NCBI RefSeq assembly: GCF_041438805.1
Contig: NZ_CP109190.1
Coordinates: 1,674,001 to 1,738,000, forward strand
Direction of reading: 5' to 3'
DNA length: 64,000 nucleotides
Source: Streptomyces sp. NBC_01707
Lineage (GTDB): Bacteria; Actinomycetota; Actinomycetes; Streptomycetales; Streptomycetaceae
Below are positions 37,162 to 46,593 of the stretch, one piece after another. Both the position numbers and the translations under genes were made by a program. The first letter of the stretch is position 1; the number at the start of each line of letters is the position of its first letter. The notes below the pieces were generated by a model. The model did no database searches. It was not told where the DNA came from and worked only from the letters and a program-made list of their open reading frames with translations.

Positions 37162-38327
37162 AGGAACGTCTCAGGGGGCGTCCCGAGGACGCAGGAAGCG
37201 TCGCGGGGGTGTCGCCGGGGTCCGGCGTCCCGGTCGCGCGTCCGGGCCGGACCCTTGATGGTCCCTCCGGAGAGCGCGGGACCCGCGCGAGCGCCGAGGG
37301 GGCCGTCCGTCCCACGATCAAGGCCGTGGCCGCCGCGGCAGGGGTCTCCACCGCTGCGGTCTCCCAGGCTGTCAACGGCACGGGGCGCATCTCGGAGGCC
37401 ACCCGCCGCCGAGTCCTGGACGCGGCCGCCGAACTGGGCTGGTCGCCCAGCGCGTCCGCGACAGCCCTGCGCCGGGCACGGACCCGGACGATCGCGCTCG
37501 TCGTGCGACGCCCCACGGACGTGCTCGGTGCCGACCCGCACTTCAGCGAACTGATCACCGGTCTGGAGGGCGAACTGGCGCCCCGGGGCTACGGTCTGCT
37601 GCTCCACCTGGTCGCCGACATGACCCAGGAGAGCGCACTGTACGAACGGCTGGTCGCCGAAGGCCGGATCGACGGTGCCGTGCTGACCGACGCACGGGCG
37701 GACGACCCGCGCCCGCAGCTGCTGCGGGACCTCGGGCTGCCCGCCGTCCTGCTGGGCGCACCGGACCCCGCGTCGGCGGTTCCCGGCGTCGGCCTCGGGC
37801 AGCAGGGCGCCGGTGTCCGTGAGGCCGTCGCACACCTCCTGGAGCTCGGCCACCGGCGTCTCGCGTACGTCGCGGGTCCGGCCGACCTGATGCACACCAG
37901 GCTCCGTCTGGCCGCCTTCGAGGAAGCCCTCGCGGAGGCGGGTCTGCGTCCCGTCGCCGTCCGGCACACCGATTTCACGGAGGAGGCGGCCGTCGCCGTC
38001 ACAGAGGAACTGCTCGCCCTGCCCGACCGGCCGACCGCTCTGGTGTTCCCCAACGACTCCATGGCCGTCTGCGGCATCGGTACGGCCCAGCGCGGCGGGC
38101 TCCGGGTGCCCGGGGAGGTGTCGGTGGTGGGGTACGACAACCTGCCGCTCGGCCGCTGGCTGCACCCCCGGCTCACCACCGTGGACCAGCAGGTGCAACG
38201 TGTCGGTGCGGCGGCCGCCCGCACGTTGCTCGTCCGGTGCGGTGAGAACGTACCCCCGCCGGTCCTCGACGGACGTCCGCGCCTGGTCGTACGGGAGTCG
38301 ACCGGTCCCGTGCCGTCAGCGCCCTGA
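37158..38327 (+). CDS. LacI family transcriptional regulator
   Basis: A 389-residue repressor. The LacI helix-turn-helix and hinge lie at about residues 53-105 (TIKAVAAAAGVSTAAVSQAVNGTGRISEATRRRVLDAAAELGW). The periplasmic-binding-like sensor follows, with GVREAVAHLLELGHRRLAYVAG and LPLGRWLHPRLTTVDQQ. The start GTG 37158 overlaps the permease stop. It leaves an unusual 50-residue Pro/Gly/Arg-rich extension before the DNA-binding domain, so a later start cannot be excluded. It should bind the palindrome at 34005-34022 and release it on binding the imported sugar. Confidence 0.9.
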   Translation: MKERLRGRPEDAGSVAGVSPGSGVPVARPGRTLDGPSGERGTRASAEGAVRPTIKAVAAAAGVSTAAVSQAVNGTGRISEATRRRVLDAAAELGWSPSASATALRRARTRTIALVVRRPTDVLGADPHFSELITGLEGELAPRGYGLLLHLVADMTQESALYERLVAEGRIDGAVLTDARADDPRPQLLRDLGLPAVLLGAPDPASAVPGVGLGQQGAGVREAVAHLLELGHRRLAYVAGPADLMHTRLRLAAFEEALAEAGLRPVAVRHTDFTEEAAVAVTEELLALPDRPTALVFPNDSMAVCGIGTAQRGGLRVPGEVSVVGYDNLPLGRWLHPRLTTVDQQVQRVGAAAARTLLVRCGENVPPPVLDGRPRLVVRESTGPVPSAP

Positions 38328-38471
38328 ACCATGCGTCATCCGCTCCGCACCGCACGCGGCCCGCCGGTGCACGGCCCCGCCTTGTCCCGCGGCTCCCCCG
38401 GCCCGGCCCGGAACGACCCGCCCCGGCCGTACCGATCCACCCCCGCACATCGAAGAGGTCACAGAAAGACC

Positions 38472-40406
38472 ATGCGACGCCACAGCGCCCAGCTCACCCA
38501 TGACTCCGCCGTTCTCCCCTGGCTCGGCGCCAACTTCTGGTCCCGCACCGGCGGTCCGCTGATGTGGCGGAACTACGAGCCGAAGACGGTACGTGAGGAG
38601 CTGGCCGTCCTACGGGACCACGGGCTGAACATGACCCGGTCGTTCTTCTACTGGCCCGACTTCCACCCCGAGCCCGGACGCATCGACGAGGAGCTGTGCG
38701 ACCGCTTCCGTGACTTCCTGGACGCCCACACCGAGGCGGGGATGGGGACGGTACCCACCTTCATCGTCGGCCACATGTCCGGTGAGAACTGGGACCCCGC
38801 CTGGCGCGGGGACCGTGATCTGTACGAGGACGTGTGGCTCGTCGGGCGGCAGGCGTGGTTCGTCTCCCAGATGACCCGGCGCTTCAAGGACCACCCCGCG
38901 GTCACCGGCTGGCTGATCACCAACGAGATGCCGGGCTACGGGCGGATCCACCAGGTCGACCCACCCTCCACTGAGGTCGTCACCGCCTGGGCGCAGTTCA
39001 TGTGCGACGCGGTGCGCGCGGCGGGCGGCACCCAGCCCGTGTCGCTCGGGGACGGCGCCTGGGGCATCGAGGTGACCGGCCGCGACAACGGCTTCTCGCT
39101 GCGCGAGACCGCCGAGTACGTGGACTTCGTGGGGCCGCACGTCTACCGCTCGGACACGGACCGGCCACGCCAGCACTACCGCGCCGCGTTCGAGTGCGAA
39201 CTCGCCGCCGTCACCGGCCGGCCGGTCGTGCTGGAGGAGTTCGGGCTCTCCACCGACACGGTCTCGACGGCGAACGCGGGCGTGTTCTACCGGCAGACCC
39301 TGCACAACTCGCTGCTCGGCGGCGCCACCGGCTGGATCGCCTGGAACAACACGGACTACGACGAGCTCTGGGAGCAGTCGCCGTACGACCACCACCCCTT
39401 CGAGATGCACTTCGGGATCACCGACCACACCGGCCGGCCGAAGGAGCCGCTGCGTGAACTGGCCGACTTCGCCGAAGTGCTGAAGCGGATCGACTTCACA
39501 CGCTGCCGCCGGACGGATGCCGACACCGCCTTGGTCGTGCCCGCGTTCCTGGAGCGCGGCTACCCCTACAGCCGACCCGCCGACCGGCCATTGATCTTCA
39601 CCTCGCTGCACCAGGGGTACGTGGCCGCGCGCGGCGCGGACCTGCCGGTGGCGTTCGTCCGGGAAGCGGACGGGCTGCCGGACGACGCCGCACTGTATCT
39701 GCTGCCCTCGACGCGGCAGTTGACCACCCGCACGCGGCGGGCGCTGGAGCGCCGGGCCCGCGAGGGCGCCACGGTCTACCTGTCGTTCTGCTCGGGTGAG
39801 CACCCGACGACACGCGGCCCGTGGTTCCACGACCTGGACGGCCTGTTCGGCGTGGAGCTCCAGCTCTCCTACGGTGTCGCGGAGCCGATCGAGGACGACG
39901 TCGTGGAGATGACGTTCATCGAGGACTTCGGCTCCATCGTCGCGGGCGAGACCCTGACGTTCCCGGTCGCCGGCAACGAGGACAGCCGCGCCTACCTGCC
40001 GGTGGTCCCGGCCGGTGCACGGGTCGTCGCCGCCGACGCGCACGGCCGCCCGGCGCTGCTGTGCCACGAGACGGGCGAGGGACGTACGGTCCTGGCCACC
40101 TATCCGCTGGAGCACATGGCCGCCCGCACGGCCCGCGCCAACCCGGAGCAGACGCACCGCCTGTACGCGGCGCTCGCCGAACTGGCCGGGGCCGCACGAC
40201 CGGTGACGGTCGACACGCCGTACGTCGCCGCCGACACCCTGGTCCACGAGGACGGCAGCCGCTACGTGTGGCTGGTGAGCCAGTCGGGCGAGGAACTGAC
40301 CGTCCGTCCGTCGGCGGACGGAGAACTGCGCGAGCTGGCCGGCGGCGAGCCGGTGGCGGACGTGGTGATCGCCCCGTACGGGGTGCGCGTCCTCGAACTG
40401 CGCTGA
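38472..40406 (+). CDS. GH5-like (clan A) glycoside hydrolase, cytoplasmic
   Basis: A 644-residue enzyme without a signal peptide. It opens with GANFWSRTGGPLMWRNYEP, then a barrel with RSFFYWPDF, LITNEMPGYG (acid/base Glu about 152), FVGPHVYRSD and VLEEFG (nucleophile Glu about 256). About residues 370-644 form a glutamine-amidotransferase-like and beta domain seen in GH5_18-type and GH42-like enzymes. GH5_18 exo-beta-mannosidase is my best guess; beta-galactosidase or beta-glucosidase cannot be excluded. AAGAGGTCACAGAAAGACC precedes ATG 38472 and supplies a weak ribosome site. It lies 144 bp after lacI and acts with the GH3 enzyme on imported sugar. Confidence 0.78.
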   Translation: MRRHSAQLTHDSAVLPWLGANFWSRTGGPLMWRNYEPKTVREELAVLRDHGLNMTRSFFYWPDFHPEPGRIDEELCDRFRDFLDAHTEAGMGTVPTFIVGHMSGENWDPAWRGDRDLYEDVWLVGRQAWFVSQMTRRFKDHPAVTGWLITNEMPGYGRIHQVDPPSTEVVTAWAQFMCDAVRAAGGTQPVSLGDGAWGIEVTGRDNGFSLRETAEYVDFVGPHVYRSDTDRPRQHYRAAFECELAAVTGRPVVLEEFGLSTDTVSTANAGVFYRQTLHNSLLGGATGWIAWNNTDYDELWEQSPYDHHPFEMHFGITDHTGRPKEPLRELADFAEVLKRIDFTRCRRTDADTALVVPAFLERGYPYSRPADRPLIFTSLHQGYVAARGADLPVAFVREADGLPDDAALYLLPSTRQLTTRTRRALERRAREGATVYLSFCSGEHPTTRGPWFHDLDGLFGVELQLSYGVAEPIEDDVVEMTFIEDFGSIVAGETLTFPVAGNEDSRAYLPVVPAGARVVAADAHGRPALLCHETGEGRTVLATYPLEHMAARTARANPEQTHRLYAALAELAGAARPVTVDTPYVAADTLVHEDGSRYVWLVSQSGEELTVRPSADGELRELAGGEPVADVVIAPYGVRVLELR

Positions 40407-40539
40407 CGGCCGGGGCCTTGTCGTTCGGTCCGGTCGGGACACACGTGACCGGACCGCACCGAACGGGAGCAGCCCTGCCGTACGAAATGCCGTACCGCAC
40501 ACCCACCCTGTCCCGCCGCCCGTGAAAGTGAGCCACCCG

Positions 40540-42873
40540 ATGTCCGAGCCGCTCTTCCGTGATCCCACGGCCCCCGTCGCCGACCGGGTGCGTGACCTGC
40601 TGGCGCGGATGACGCTCACCGAGAAGGTGGGCCAGGTCAACCAACGGATGTACGGGTGGGACGCGTACGAACGCACCTCCTCGGGGCACGAGCTGACCGA
40701 GGCGTTCCGGACGGAGGTGGCCGCCCACGACGGGATGGGCGCGCTCTACGGGTTGCAGCGCGCCGACCCCTGGTCGGGTGTGACGGCGGAGACCGGCATC
40801 GGCGCCGCGGACGGCGCGCGGGTCTCCGACGCCGTCCAGCGGTACGTGGTGGAAAACACCCGGCTCGGCATCCCCGTACTGCTGGTCGAGGAGATGCCGC
40901 ACGGCCTCCAGGCGCTGGACGGCACCCTGCTGCCGGTCAACCTGGCGGTCGGCGCCACCTGGAACCCTGAGCTGTACGAGGAGGCCGCCGCCCTCGCCGC
41001 CGCGCAACTCCGGTCACGCGGCGGCCACGTGGCGCTGGTCTCCGCGCTCGACCTGGTGCGGGATCCGCGCTGGGGCCGCGCGGAGGAGTGTTTCGGCGAG
41101 GATCCGTACCTGGCGGCGCGGTTCACCGAAGCCCTGGTGCGCGGCGTCCAGGGGCCGCCGGGGAGTCGCTTCGGGCCGGACCGGGCCGCAGTCGTACTCA
41201 AACACTTCGCCGGGCAGGGAGCCACGGTCGGCGGTCGCAACAGCGCGGCCACCGAGCTCGGCGCCCGCGAGCTGCACGAGATCCATCTGGAGGCCGCTCT
41301 GGCAGGGATCCGGGCCGGGGCGGCGGGTGTCATGGCGGCGTACAACGAATTCGACGGCATCCCCTGTGCGGCAAACCGGGAGCTGCTGACCGGGATACTG
41401 CGCGAACGGTGGGGGTTCACCGGGCTCGTGATGGCCGACGGGCTCGCGCTCGACCGCCTGGTGCGGCTGGCCGGGGACCCGGTGGCGGCCGGCGCGCTGG
41501 CACTGGAGGCGGGAACCGACCTGAGCCTCTGGGACGATTGTTTCCCCCGGCTGGAGCAGGCCGTGCGGAGCGGCCTGGTCGACGAGAGCAGCCTCGACAC
41601 CGCGGTCGGGCGGATCCTCGCTCTGAAGTTCCGGCTGGGCCTCTTCGAGCACCCGTACACCGGGGAGCGCGCGCCGGCTCCGGGGCCGGAACTGCTGAGC
41701 GAGCGTATCGCCCGGGAATCCGTCACGCTCCTCACACACGACGGAATGACGCTCCCGCTCACCGACCGCGTCCGCCGGATCGCGGTCATCGGCCCGAACG
41801 CCGACTCCGTACCGCACCAGATCGGCGACTACACCGCTCCCCAGCGGTCCGGCACGGGCATCAGCGTTCTCGACGGCCTCGTCGCGGCGGCTCCGGACGG
41901 CACGGAGGTCGCACACTCCCGGGGCAGCGATCTCGTCGGCGCCGATCTGTCGGCCCTCCCCGAGGCGGTCTCTCTCGCGGCCGGTGCCGATGTCGCGGTG
42001 ATGGTGCTCGGCGGTTCCAGCGCCCGGGCGTCGGAGACACGATTCGACGACAACGGAGCCGCCGTCGTCGCCTCCGGCAATCCCGTGGAGATGACCTGCG
42101 GGGAAGGTGTGGACCTGGCCGAACTCGGGCTTCCCGAAGGACAGTCGGCTCTGCTCGACGCGGTCGCCGGGACAGGGACCCCCGTCGTCGTGGTGCTGGT
42201 CCAGGGAAGACCGCACGCGCTGCCGGACCTCACCGACCGGGCCGGGGCGGTGCTGAGCGCCTGGTACCCCGGCCCGTGGGGCGGGCGCGCGGTGGCGGAC
42301 GTGCTGTTCGGTGCGGCGGATCCCGTGGGTCGGCTGCCCGTCTCGGTTCCCCGGTCGTCGGCCCAGCTGCCCGTCTTCTACAACGGGAAGGACCACGGCT
42401 ACCGCGGCTATGTCGACCAGCCGACGACCGCACGTCACGCGTTCGGTCACGGCCTGACCTATACGTCGGTGGAGTACGGCGCACCCCGGCTGTCCCGCAC
42501 GTGCGTCGCGGTGGCGGAGTTCGACGCGGACGCGCACGGAGCCGAGGAGCCTCTCCTGTGCACGGTGGAAGTGCACAACACCGGCGACCGGTCCGTGCGC
42601 GAGACGGTGCAGCTGTACGTGCGCCGGGTGCTCGGCGGGACGTCGTGGCCGCGGGTGCGGGAACTGCGCGGCTTCACCCGGATCGAGCTGGTGCCCGGGG
42701 AGCGGGCCGAGGTCTCCTTTCCGGTGGGGGCGCGGACCCTGGCCTCCGTCACCCGCTCGTGGGAGCGTGCGGTGGAGCCGGGAGAGTTCACGATCGAGAC
42801 GGGCCCGTCCTCGGACCGGACCCGTGGCGCCCGGCTCACCGTGACCGCCCCGCCGAGCGGCATCCGCCGGTAG
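40540..42873 (+). CDS. GH3 beta-glycosidase, cytoplasmic
   Basis: A 777-residue GH3 enzyme. The barrel has PVLLVEEMPHGLQALDG, VRDPRWGRAEECFGEDPYL, KHFAGQG and GLVMADGLAL (nucleophile Asp about 300). The alpha/beta sandwich domain (about 385-630) and a C-terminal fibronectin type III-like domain (VHNTGDRSVRETVQLYVRR, ELRGFTRIELVPGE) follow in the usual order. ATG 40540 (MSEPLFRDP) is preferred to GTG 40522 because AAAGTGAG then falls at a workable distance. No signal peptide. Substrate could be beta-glucosides, xylosides or N-acetyl forms; the operon suggests a beta-linked oligosaccharide. Confidence 0.88.
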   Translation: MSEPLFRDPTAPVADRVRDLLARMTLTEKVGQVNQRMYGWDAYERTSSGHELTEAFRTEVAAHDGMGALYGLQRADPWSGVTAETGIGAADGARVSDAVQRYVVENTRLGIPVLLVEEMPHGLQALDGTLLPVNLAVGATWNPELYEEAAALAAAQLRSRGGHVALVSALDLVRDPRWGRAEECFGEDPYLAARFTEALVRGVQGPPGSRFGPDRAAVVLKHFAGQGATVGGRNSAATELGARELHEIHLEAALAGIRAGAAGVMAAYNEFDGIPCAANRELLTGILRERWGFTGLVMADGLALDRLVRLAGDPVAAGALALEAGTDLSLWDDCFPRLEQAVRSGLVDESSLDTAVGRILALKFRLGLFEHPYTGERAPAPGPELLSERIARESVTLLTHDGMTLPLTDRVRRIAVIGPNADSVPHQIGDYTAPQRSGTGISVLDGLVAAAPDGTEVAHSRGSDLVGADLSALPEAVSLAAGADVAVMVLGGSSARASETRFDDNGAAVVASGNPVEMTCGEGVDLAELGLPEGQSALLDAVAGTGTPVVVVLVQGRPHALPDLTDRAGAVLSAWYPGPWGGRAVADVLFGAADPVGRLPVSVPRSSAQLPVFYNGKDHGYRGYVDQPTTARHAFGHGLTYTSVEYGAPRLSRTCVAVAEFDADAHGAEEPLLCTVEVHNTGDRSVRETVQLYVRRVLGGTSWPRVRELRGFTRIELVPGERAEVSFPVGARTLASVTRSWERAVEPGEFTIETGPSSDRTRGARLTVTAPPSGIRR

Positions 42874-43321
42874 CGGACGGCCCGCTCATGCCGCGGGCGC
42901 GGATCGCCCGCCGCACGGTACGACAACGGCTCGGACCGACGACCGTTCCGAGCACCGCGGCGAGTGGCGACCGGTCCAGCCCCTCCGACACCGGAGCGGC
43001 AGACTGTCCGGGCCTCGAAGATCACGGACCGGCCAGGCAGTCGGCTGTCCGATTCGAAAGGCCCGCCCTGTGGGGCAGTTCTGCTGCGCAACGCCCGTGG
43101 GCGGACGAAGATCTGAGCCCGGACAGCTCAATTCCGCCCCCCTTCCCCGGAAGGGGGGCGGAATTGCGCCCGGTCGCGGTCAGTCACTGACAGTTGCTCA
43201 GACCGGGCGGCAGAAGCAGCTAACCAGATCACACGGTTCCGAACAAAACGCCGATCGGCCAGACGGGTGTACGGCGCACAAGTGCGTTACACCGAGGGGC
43301 ATTTGGAGACACCCTGAAGCC
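42874..43321. other. Intergenic region after the GH3 gene
   Basis: 448 bp. It holds the very strong hairpin at 43129-43166, 255 bp after the GH3 stop. On either side I see no gene; codon patterns in all frames look random. Confidence 0.55.
43129..43166. terminator. Perfect 18-bp stem hairpin
   Basis: Left arm 43129-43146 (CAATTCCGCCCCCCTTCC) is exactly complementary to right arm 43149-43166, leaving a 2-base centre. Almost certainly a terminator of the GH5-GH3 operon or a bidirectional one; no T-run follows. Confidence 0.8.
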
Positions 43322-43546
43322 ATGGTGACACCTCGCTGGACCGTTCAGGCCCCCACGCCTTCCGGAGGCAGACTTGTGACGATGCACGCCGACGGCTGCG
43401 AACGGCGGTTGGGGACCGTGCACAGCGATCACGACCTTGTCGTGCTTCTGACCGGCGCCGGACTGGCTGCCCCGGAGCGGGTTCTCGACGATCCCGACGT
43501 GATCGAATGGCGGGGCGCCCGCGCACACGTGTACCAGGCCGCCTGA
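43322..43546 (+). CDS. Small conserved actinobacterial protein, unknown function
   Basis: A 74-residue soluble protein starting TPRWTVQAPTPSGGRLVTMH and ending DPDVIEWRGARAHVYQAA. It has the look of small Streptomyces proteins I have seen as conserved hypotheticals. Codon use is typical of the genome. ATG 43322 fits the conserved N-terminus although the ribosome site is weak. No domain I can name; stands alone before the DinB gene. Confidence 0.6.
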   Translation: MVTPRWTVQAPTPSGGRLVTMHADGCERRLGTVHSDHDLVVLLTGAGLAAPERVLDDPDVIEWRGARAHVYQAA

Positions 43547-43728
43547 CCGAGAGGACACGACGGACGCCTCTGCCCGGCAGCTCGAGGTGGCGGACATCAA
43601 GGTGGCGGACACGGAGTTGGTCCCGGACCTCCTGGAGCGCACATGGCAGGCCATCGACCGGAGCGATCGCACATCCGTACCGCGTCGCATCCTGCCCCGG
43701 TTCACCACGGCCTCCGTCAGCCGTCGCA

Positions 43729-44286
43729 TCACACGCCGACCGCGCCGTCGATGCGCTCACGGAGCAGATCGGCGTGTCCGTTGTGCCGGGCGTATTCCTC
43801 GACCATGTGGATGAGCACCCAGCGCAGCGAGACCGTCCCGCGCCATGCGTCCTCGCCCACGAGGTCCAGGTGGGGCGCGTCGGCGACCAAGGCGTCGGCG
43901 AACTCCACCTCGGCGCGCCATGCCTCCCACGCCGTGGCCACAACGGTGGGATCGGACACCGCGCCGTCGAAGTCGCCGTCGGGCTCGGCCGACGAGGAGA
44001 AGCGCGGTGGTGCGTCCTGACCGGCAAGGACCTGGCGGAACCATCGCCGTTCCACGTCGGCAAGATGGCGGACGAGGCCGAGCAGCGAGAGCGTGGACGG
44101 TCCCACGGAGCGCCGCGACAGCTCCGTGTGCAGACCGGCGCACTTCAGTTCCAGCGTCGAGCGCTGAGCCCTGAGGAACCCGACGAGCATGCCTCGTTCG
44201 TCGCCGGTCGAGGGAGCATCGAGCCGGGGGTCGTCGTCAGATCCGACGAACATGGCAGCTCTTCTCTGTCGGTCGGTCGTACTCAT
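43729..44286 (-). CDS. DinB/DUF664 family protein
   Basis: A 185-residue four-helix bundle protein of the DinB superfamily. LSLLGLVRHLADVERRWFRQVLAG carries the first metal-binding His. RWVLIHMVEEYARHNGHADLLRERIDGAVG carries the other two, in the family's characteristic C-terminal helix. Relatives include thiol-dependent S-transferases that use mycothiol in actinobacteria, so a detoxifying role with mycothiol is possible. Single gene on the minus strand. Confidence 0.9.
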   Translation of the reverse strand: MSTTDRQRRAAMFVGSDDDPRLDAPSTGDERGMLVGFLRAQRSTLELKCAGLHTELSRRSVGPSTLSLLGLVRHLADVERRWFRQVLAGQDAPPRFSSSAEPDGDFDGAVSDPTVVATAWEAWRAEVEFADALVADAPHLDLVGEDAWRGTVSLRWVLIHMVEEYARHNGHADLLRERIDGAVGV

Positions 44287-44603
44287 GCGGTCTCTCCTTC
44301 AGGGCTTGCCGTGATCACGCAGGCACAGGCGCTTCGGAAGGTACAGGCGGTGACGGCCGGAGTGACGGACTGCATGAGAACGGCCCGCAAGCGGACTTGC
44401 ACTCCGGCCGGGCTTCTCCACCACGGCTGGTCAACGGCTTAAGTGCGGGGACTGTGGCGGGGTGGGGCTGGGTGCGGGGTGGTCTTGGCGGGCCGTCCGC
44501 GAACGGGTGGCCAACCGCGTCGCCGACAGGCCCGAAGCATGCCGATCCCGCAGGTCACAAGCCACATCCGATCCAGGCTTCGGCCGCGGCGGATCGTCTT
44601 CGA
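44287..44603. other. Intergenic region between DinB and YCII genes
   Basis: 317 bp. Contains a G-rich tract (44450-44490, repeated GGGG and TGGG) on the plus strand. No gene, hairpin or clear repeat I can support. Confidence 0.45.
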
Positions 44604-44942
44604 TCAGACGGCCGCGTCGGGCATGATCTCCCGGACCTCCTGCGCGCAGCGGCACGCGGCGGCGATCTCGGCAGCCCACTCCAGCGCGTCCTCACGCGAT
44701 GGCACATCGATGATCGAGAACCCGCCGAGCACCGCCTTGGTCTCCGGGTACGGGCCGTCGGTGACGGTCCCGTCGGTGGCGACGACGCTCGCCTGCTGCC
44801 TTTGCAGTCCACCACCGAAGACCCACACACCGGCGTCCTGAGCCTTGCGCACCACCGCGTGCGAGGCCTCGGCCACCTCGGGCAACTCCTCCTCGGGGAA
44901 GGTCATCGCGCCGTCATCGAACGAGATCAGGTACCGCGTCAT
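44604..44942 (-). CDS. YCII-related (DGPF-type) domain protein
   Basis: A 112-residue dimeric alpha-beta barrel protein. The segment VTDGPYPETKAVLGGFSIIDVPSREDALEWA is the YCII/DGPF signature; the conserved core normally reads DGPF(A/V)ETKE. In actinobacteria these small proteins are often next to ECF sigma factors or stand alone; a catalytic role is unproven. ATG 44942 begins MTRYLISFDDG, the usual N-terminus. Confidence 0.9.
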   Translation of the reverse strand: MTRYLISFDDGAMTFPEEELPEVAEASHAVVRKAQDAGVWVFGGGLQRQQASVVATDGTVTDGPYPETKAVLGGFSIIDVPSREDALEWAAEIAAACRCAQEVREIMPDAAV

Positions 44943-45277
44943 ACATGGCTCCCTCGGCCCGTCGGCCTCCTTCGGCCGCCTCTCACCCTACGACGAACGC
45001 CTCCCTTCACAACCGACACGCCCCCAGCTTCCGAAAGGGGCCGGCAAGACACTCGACACCGCATCGCTGAGGAGGACGTCGTACCGGAGAGCCCGTCGAC
45101 GGAAGCGGCGGAAACGTCGCGGCCGGCAGACCCGCCGAGGTGCGCCGCCCGCGTGACCAGCGGCCCGAACCGGTCCAGTCGAACCGCCGGAGCCGGCGTC
45201 TGCTTCGAGGTACAGGATCTGTCTGATTGTGACCGGTCAACCTGATTGGAAGGTGGCGATCGGGTCACACGGATGCC
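44943..45277. other. Divergent intergenic region YCII gene / DUF4230 gene
   Basis: 335 bp that must hold two promoters. I find no standard hexamer pair with good spacing; GGTCAACCTGATTGG near 45234 lies close to the DUF4230 start. No gene visible. Confidence 0.4.
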
Positions 45278-46018
45278 ATGACGTCCACTGACGCAAGGAG
45301 AGCCGGCAAGCAACGCGGGAGTTCCGAACACCTCGGATCATCGGGGAGGCCGGGAGAGCGTGACCCTAGGCCCTACCGCCCCCGGCGGTGGGTGAAAGCG
45401 GTCGTGCTCGGCGCGGCCGCACTCGCTCTGCTGCTTGTGGGCACCCGTCTCAGCGTGCTTCCCGGCATCGGTGACTTCTTCGGCGAAAAGACACAGGACC
45501 GCTCGGGACCGGCAGTGCTGAAGTCGATTCAGGACATGAGCTCGTACGAGGCCGCTTCCGGCAACTTCCAGGTCGTCGTCGATCTGGAGAAGGACGCGAA
45601 GTTCCTGCCGGATGCCATTCGTGGCACCCGCACCCTGTACGTGGGTGCCGGCACCGTCGGTGCGTCCGTCGATCTCGGGAAGGTGGCGAGTGACGGTGTC
45701 GTGATCAACAAGGAGCGCACCACGGCCGACATCCGACTGCCGCATGCCGTACTGGGCAAGCCCGCACTGGACCCGGACCGCTCCTACGCCGTGTCCAAGC
45801 AACGCGGGCTCCTCGACCGAATCGGCGACTTCTTCTCGGACAACCCCAGCAGTGAGCAGGCGGTCAACAAACTCGCCGCCCGGCACATCGGCGAGGCCGC
45901 CAAGGACAGCGGCCTGACCGCCCGCGCCGAGAAGAACACCACGAACATGCTCAAGGGCCTGCTCGGCTCACTGGGGTTCGACCGGGTCACCGTGCACTAC
46001 GGACCGGCCCCCCAGTAG
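45278..46018 (+). CDS. DUF4230 domain-containing membrane-anchored protein
   Basis: A 246-residue protein with a basic N-terminal tail, one transmembrane helix (WVKAVVLGAAALALLLVGTRLSVL, about 38-62) and an extracytoplasmic DUF4230 domain (about 75-240). Typical pieces are VLKSIQDMSSYEAASGNFQVVVDLEKDAKFLPD and ERTTADIRLPHAVLGKPALDPDRSYAV. Widespread in actinobacteria, function unknown. Converges with a VOC gene; both end at the palindromic terminator 46114-46141. Confidence 0.85.
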   Translation: MTSTDARRAGKQRGSSEHLGSSGRPGERDPRPYRPRRWVKAVVLGAAALALLLVGTRLSVLPGIGDFFGEKTQDRSGPAVLKSIQDMSSYEAASGNFQVVVDLEKDAKFLPDAIRGTRTLYVGAGTVGASVDLGKVASDGVVINKERTTADIRLPHAVLGKPALDPDRSYAVSKQRGLLDRIGDFFSDNPSSEQAVNKLAARHIGEAAKDSGLTARAEKNTTNMLKGLLGSLGFDRVTVHYGPAPQ

Positions 46019-46113
46019 TACGTCGCGCCCCCGTAGTCCGGCGGCATCGCACCGACGTGCGCCCGGTACGGTCGGGCGCGCCGAGAACGCCATGAACTCC
46101 GAGCCGTCGCCGA

Positions 46114-46141
46114 CCGGTGTCACCGGTACCGGTGACACCGG
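46114..46141. terminator. Perfect 28-bp palindrome between convergent genes
   Basis: CCGGTGTCACCGG, TA, CCGGTGACACCGG: 13-bp arms, exactly complementary. It lies 95 bp after the DUF4230 stop and 33 bp beyond the VOC stop, so it is placed to stop both transcripts. Confidence 0.72.
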
Positions 46142-46174
46142 AGTCTCCGGCCACCAGGGATCAGAAGAAGCCCC

Positions 46175-46546
46175 TCAGCCGATGAGGGTCTCCTTAGGGC
46201 GAACGACGCAGAACTCGTTCCCCTCCGGATCGGCCAGCACGGTCCACGATTCGCTGCCGCTCTGCCCGACGTCGGCCCTGCGGGCGCCGAGCGCGAGGAT
46301 GCGCTCGATCTCGGCCTCCCGGTCCTCCGCGGCCGACGTCAGGTCGAGGTGCAGACGGTTCTTGACGACCTTGCGGTCCGTCACGGGCATGAAGCAGATG
46401 CCCACCGGTGCAGTCTCGTCCGGCCCGATCACGACCTCCCGCTCCCGCTGGGACAGGATCCGCCAACCCAGCACCCCGGCCCAGAAGCGGGCCAGGGCGG
46501 GAAGGTCGTGGGCGTCGATGACGATGTGATGCAGCGAGACAGGCAT
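46175..46546 (-). CDS. VOC family (glyoxalase-like) protein
   Basis: A 123-residue VOC protein. LHHIVIDAHDLPALARFWAGVLGWRIL opens the first module and RLHLDLTSAAEDREAEIERILALGARRADVG with VLADPEGNEFCVV closes the second. It belongs to the same subtype as the protein at 55879, with DPEGNEFCV shared. ATG 46546 (MPVSLHH) fits the family start. Function not assigned; many such proteins remain uncharacterised. Confidence 0.85.
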   Translation of the reverse strand: MPVSLHHIVIDAHDLPALARFWAGVLGWRILSQREREVVIGPDETAPVGICFMPVTDRKVVKNRLHLDLTSAAEDREAEIERILALGARRADVGQSGSESWTVLADPEGNEFCVVRPKETLIG

Positions 46547-46593
46547 GTCGGCCAGTGTGCCCAGCGATCGCCCCGACAGAACTTGCTCGGAAA

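Noticed and set aside
44450..44490. G-rich tract that could form a quadruplex
   Set aside because: Runs of three or four G are common in this genome and there is no adjacent gene start to give it a role.
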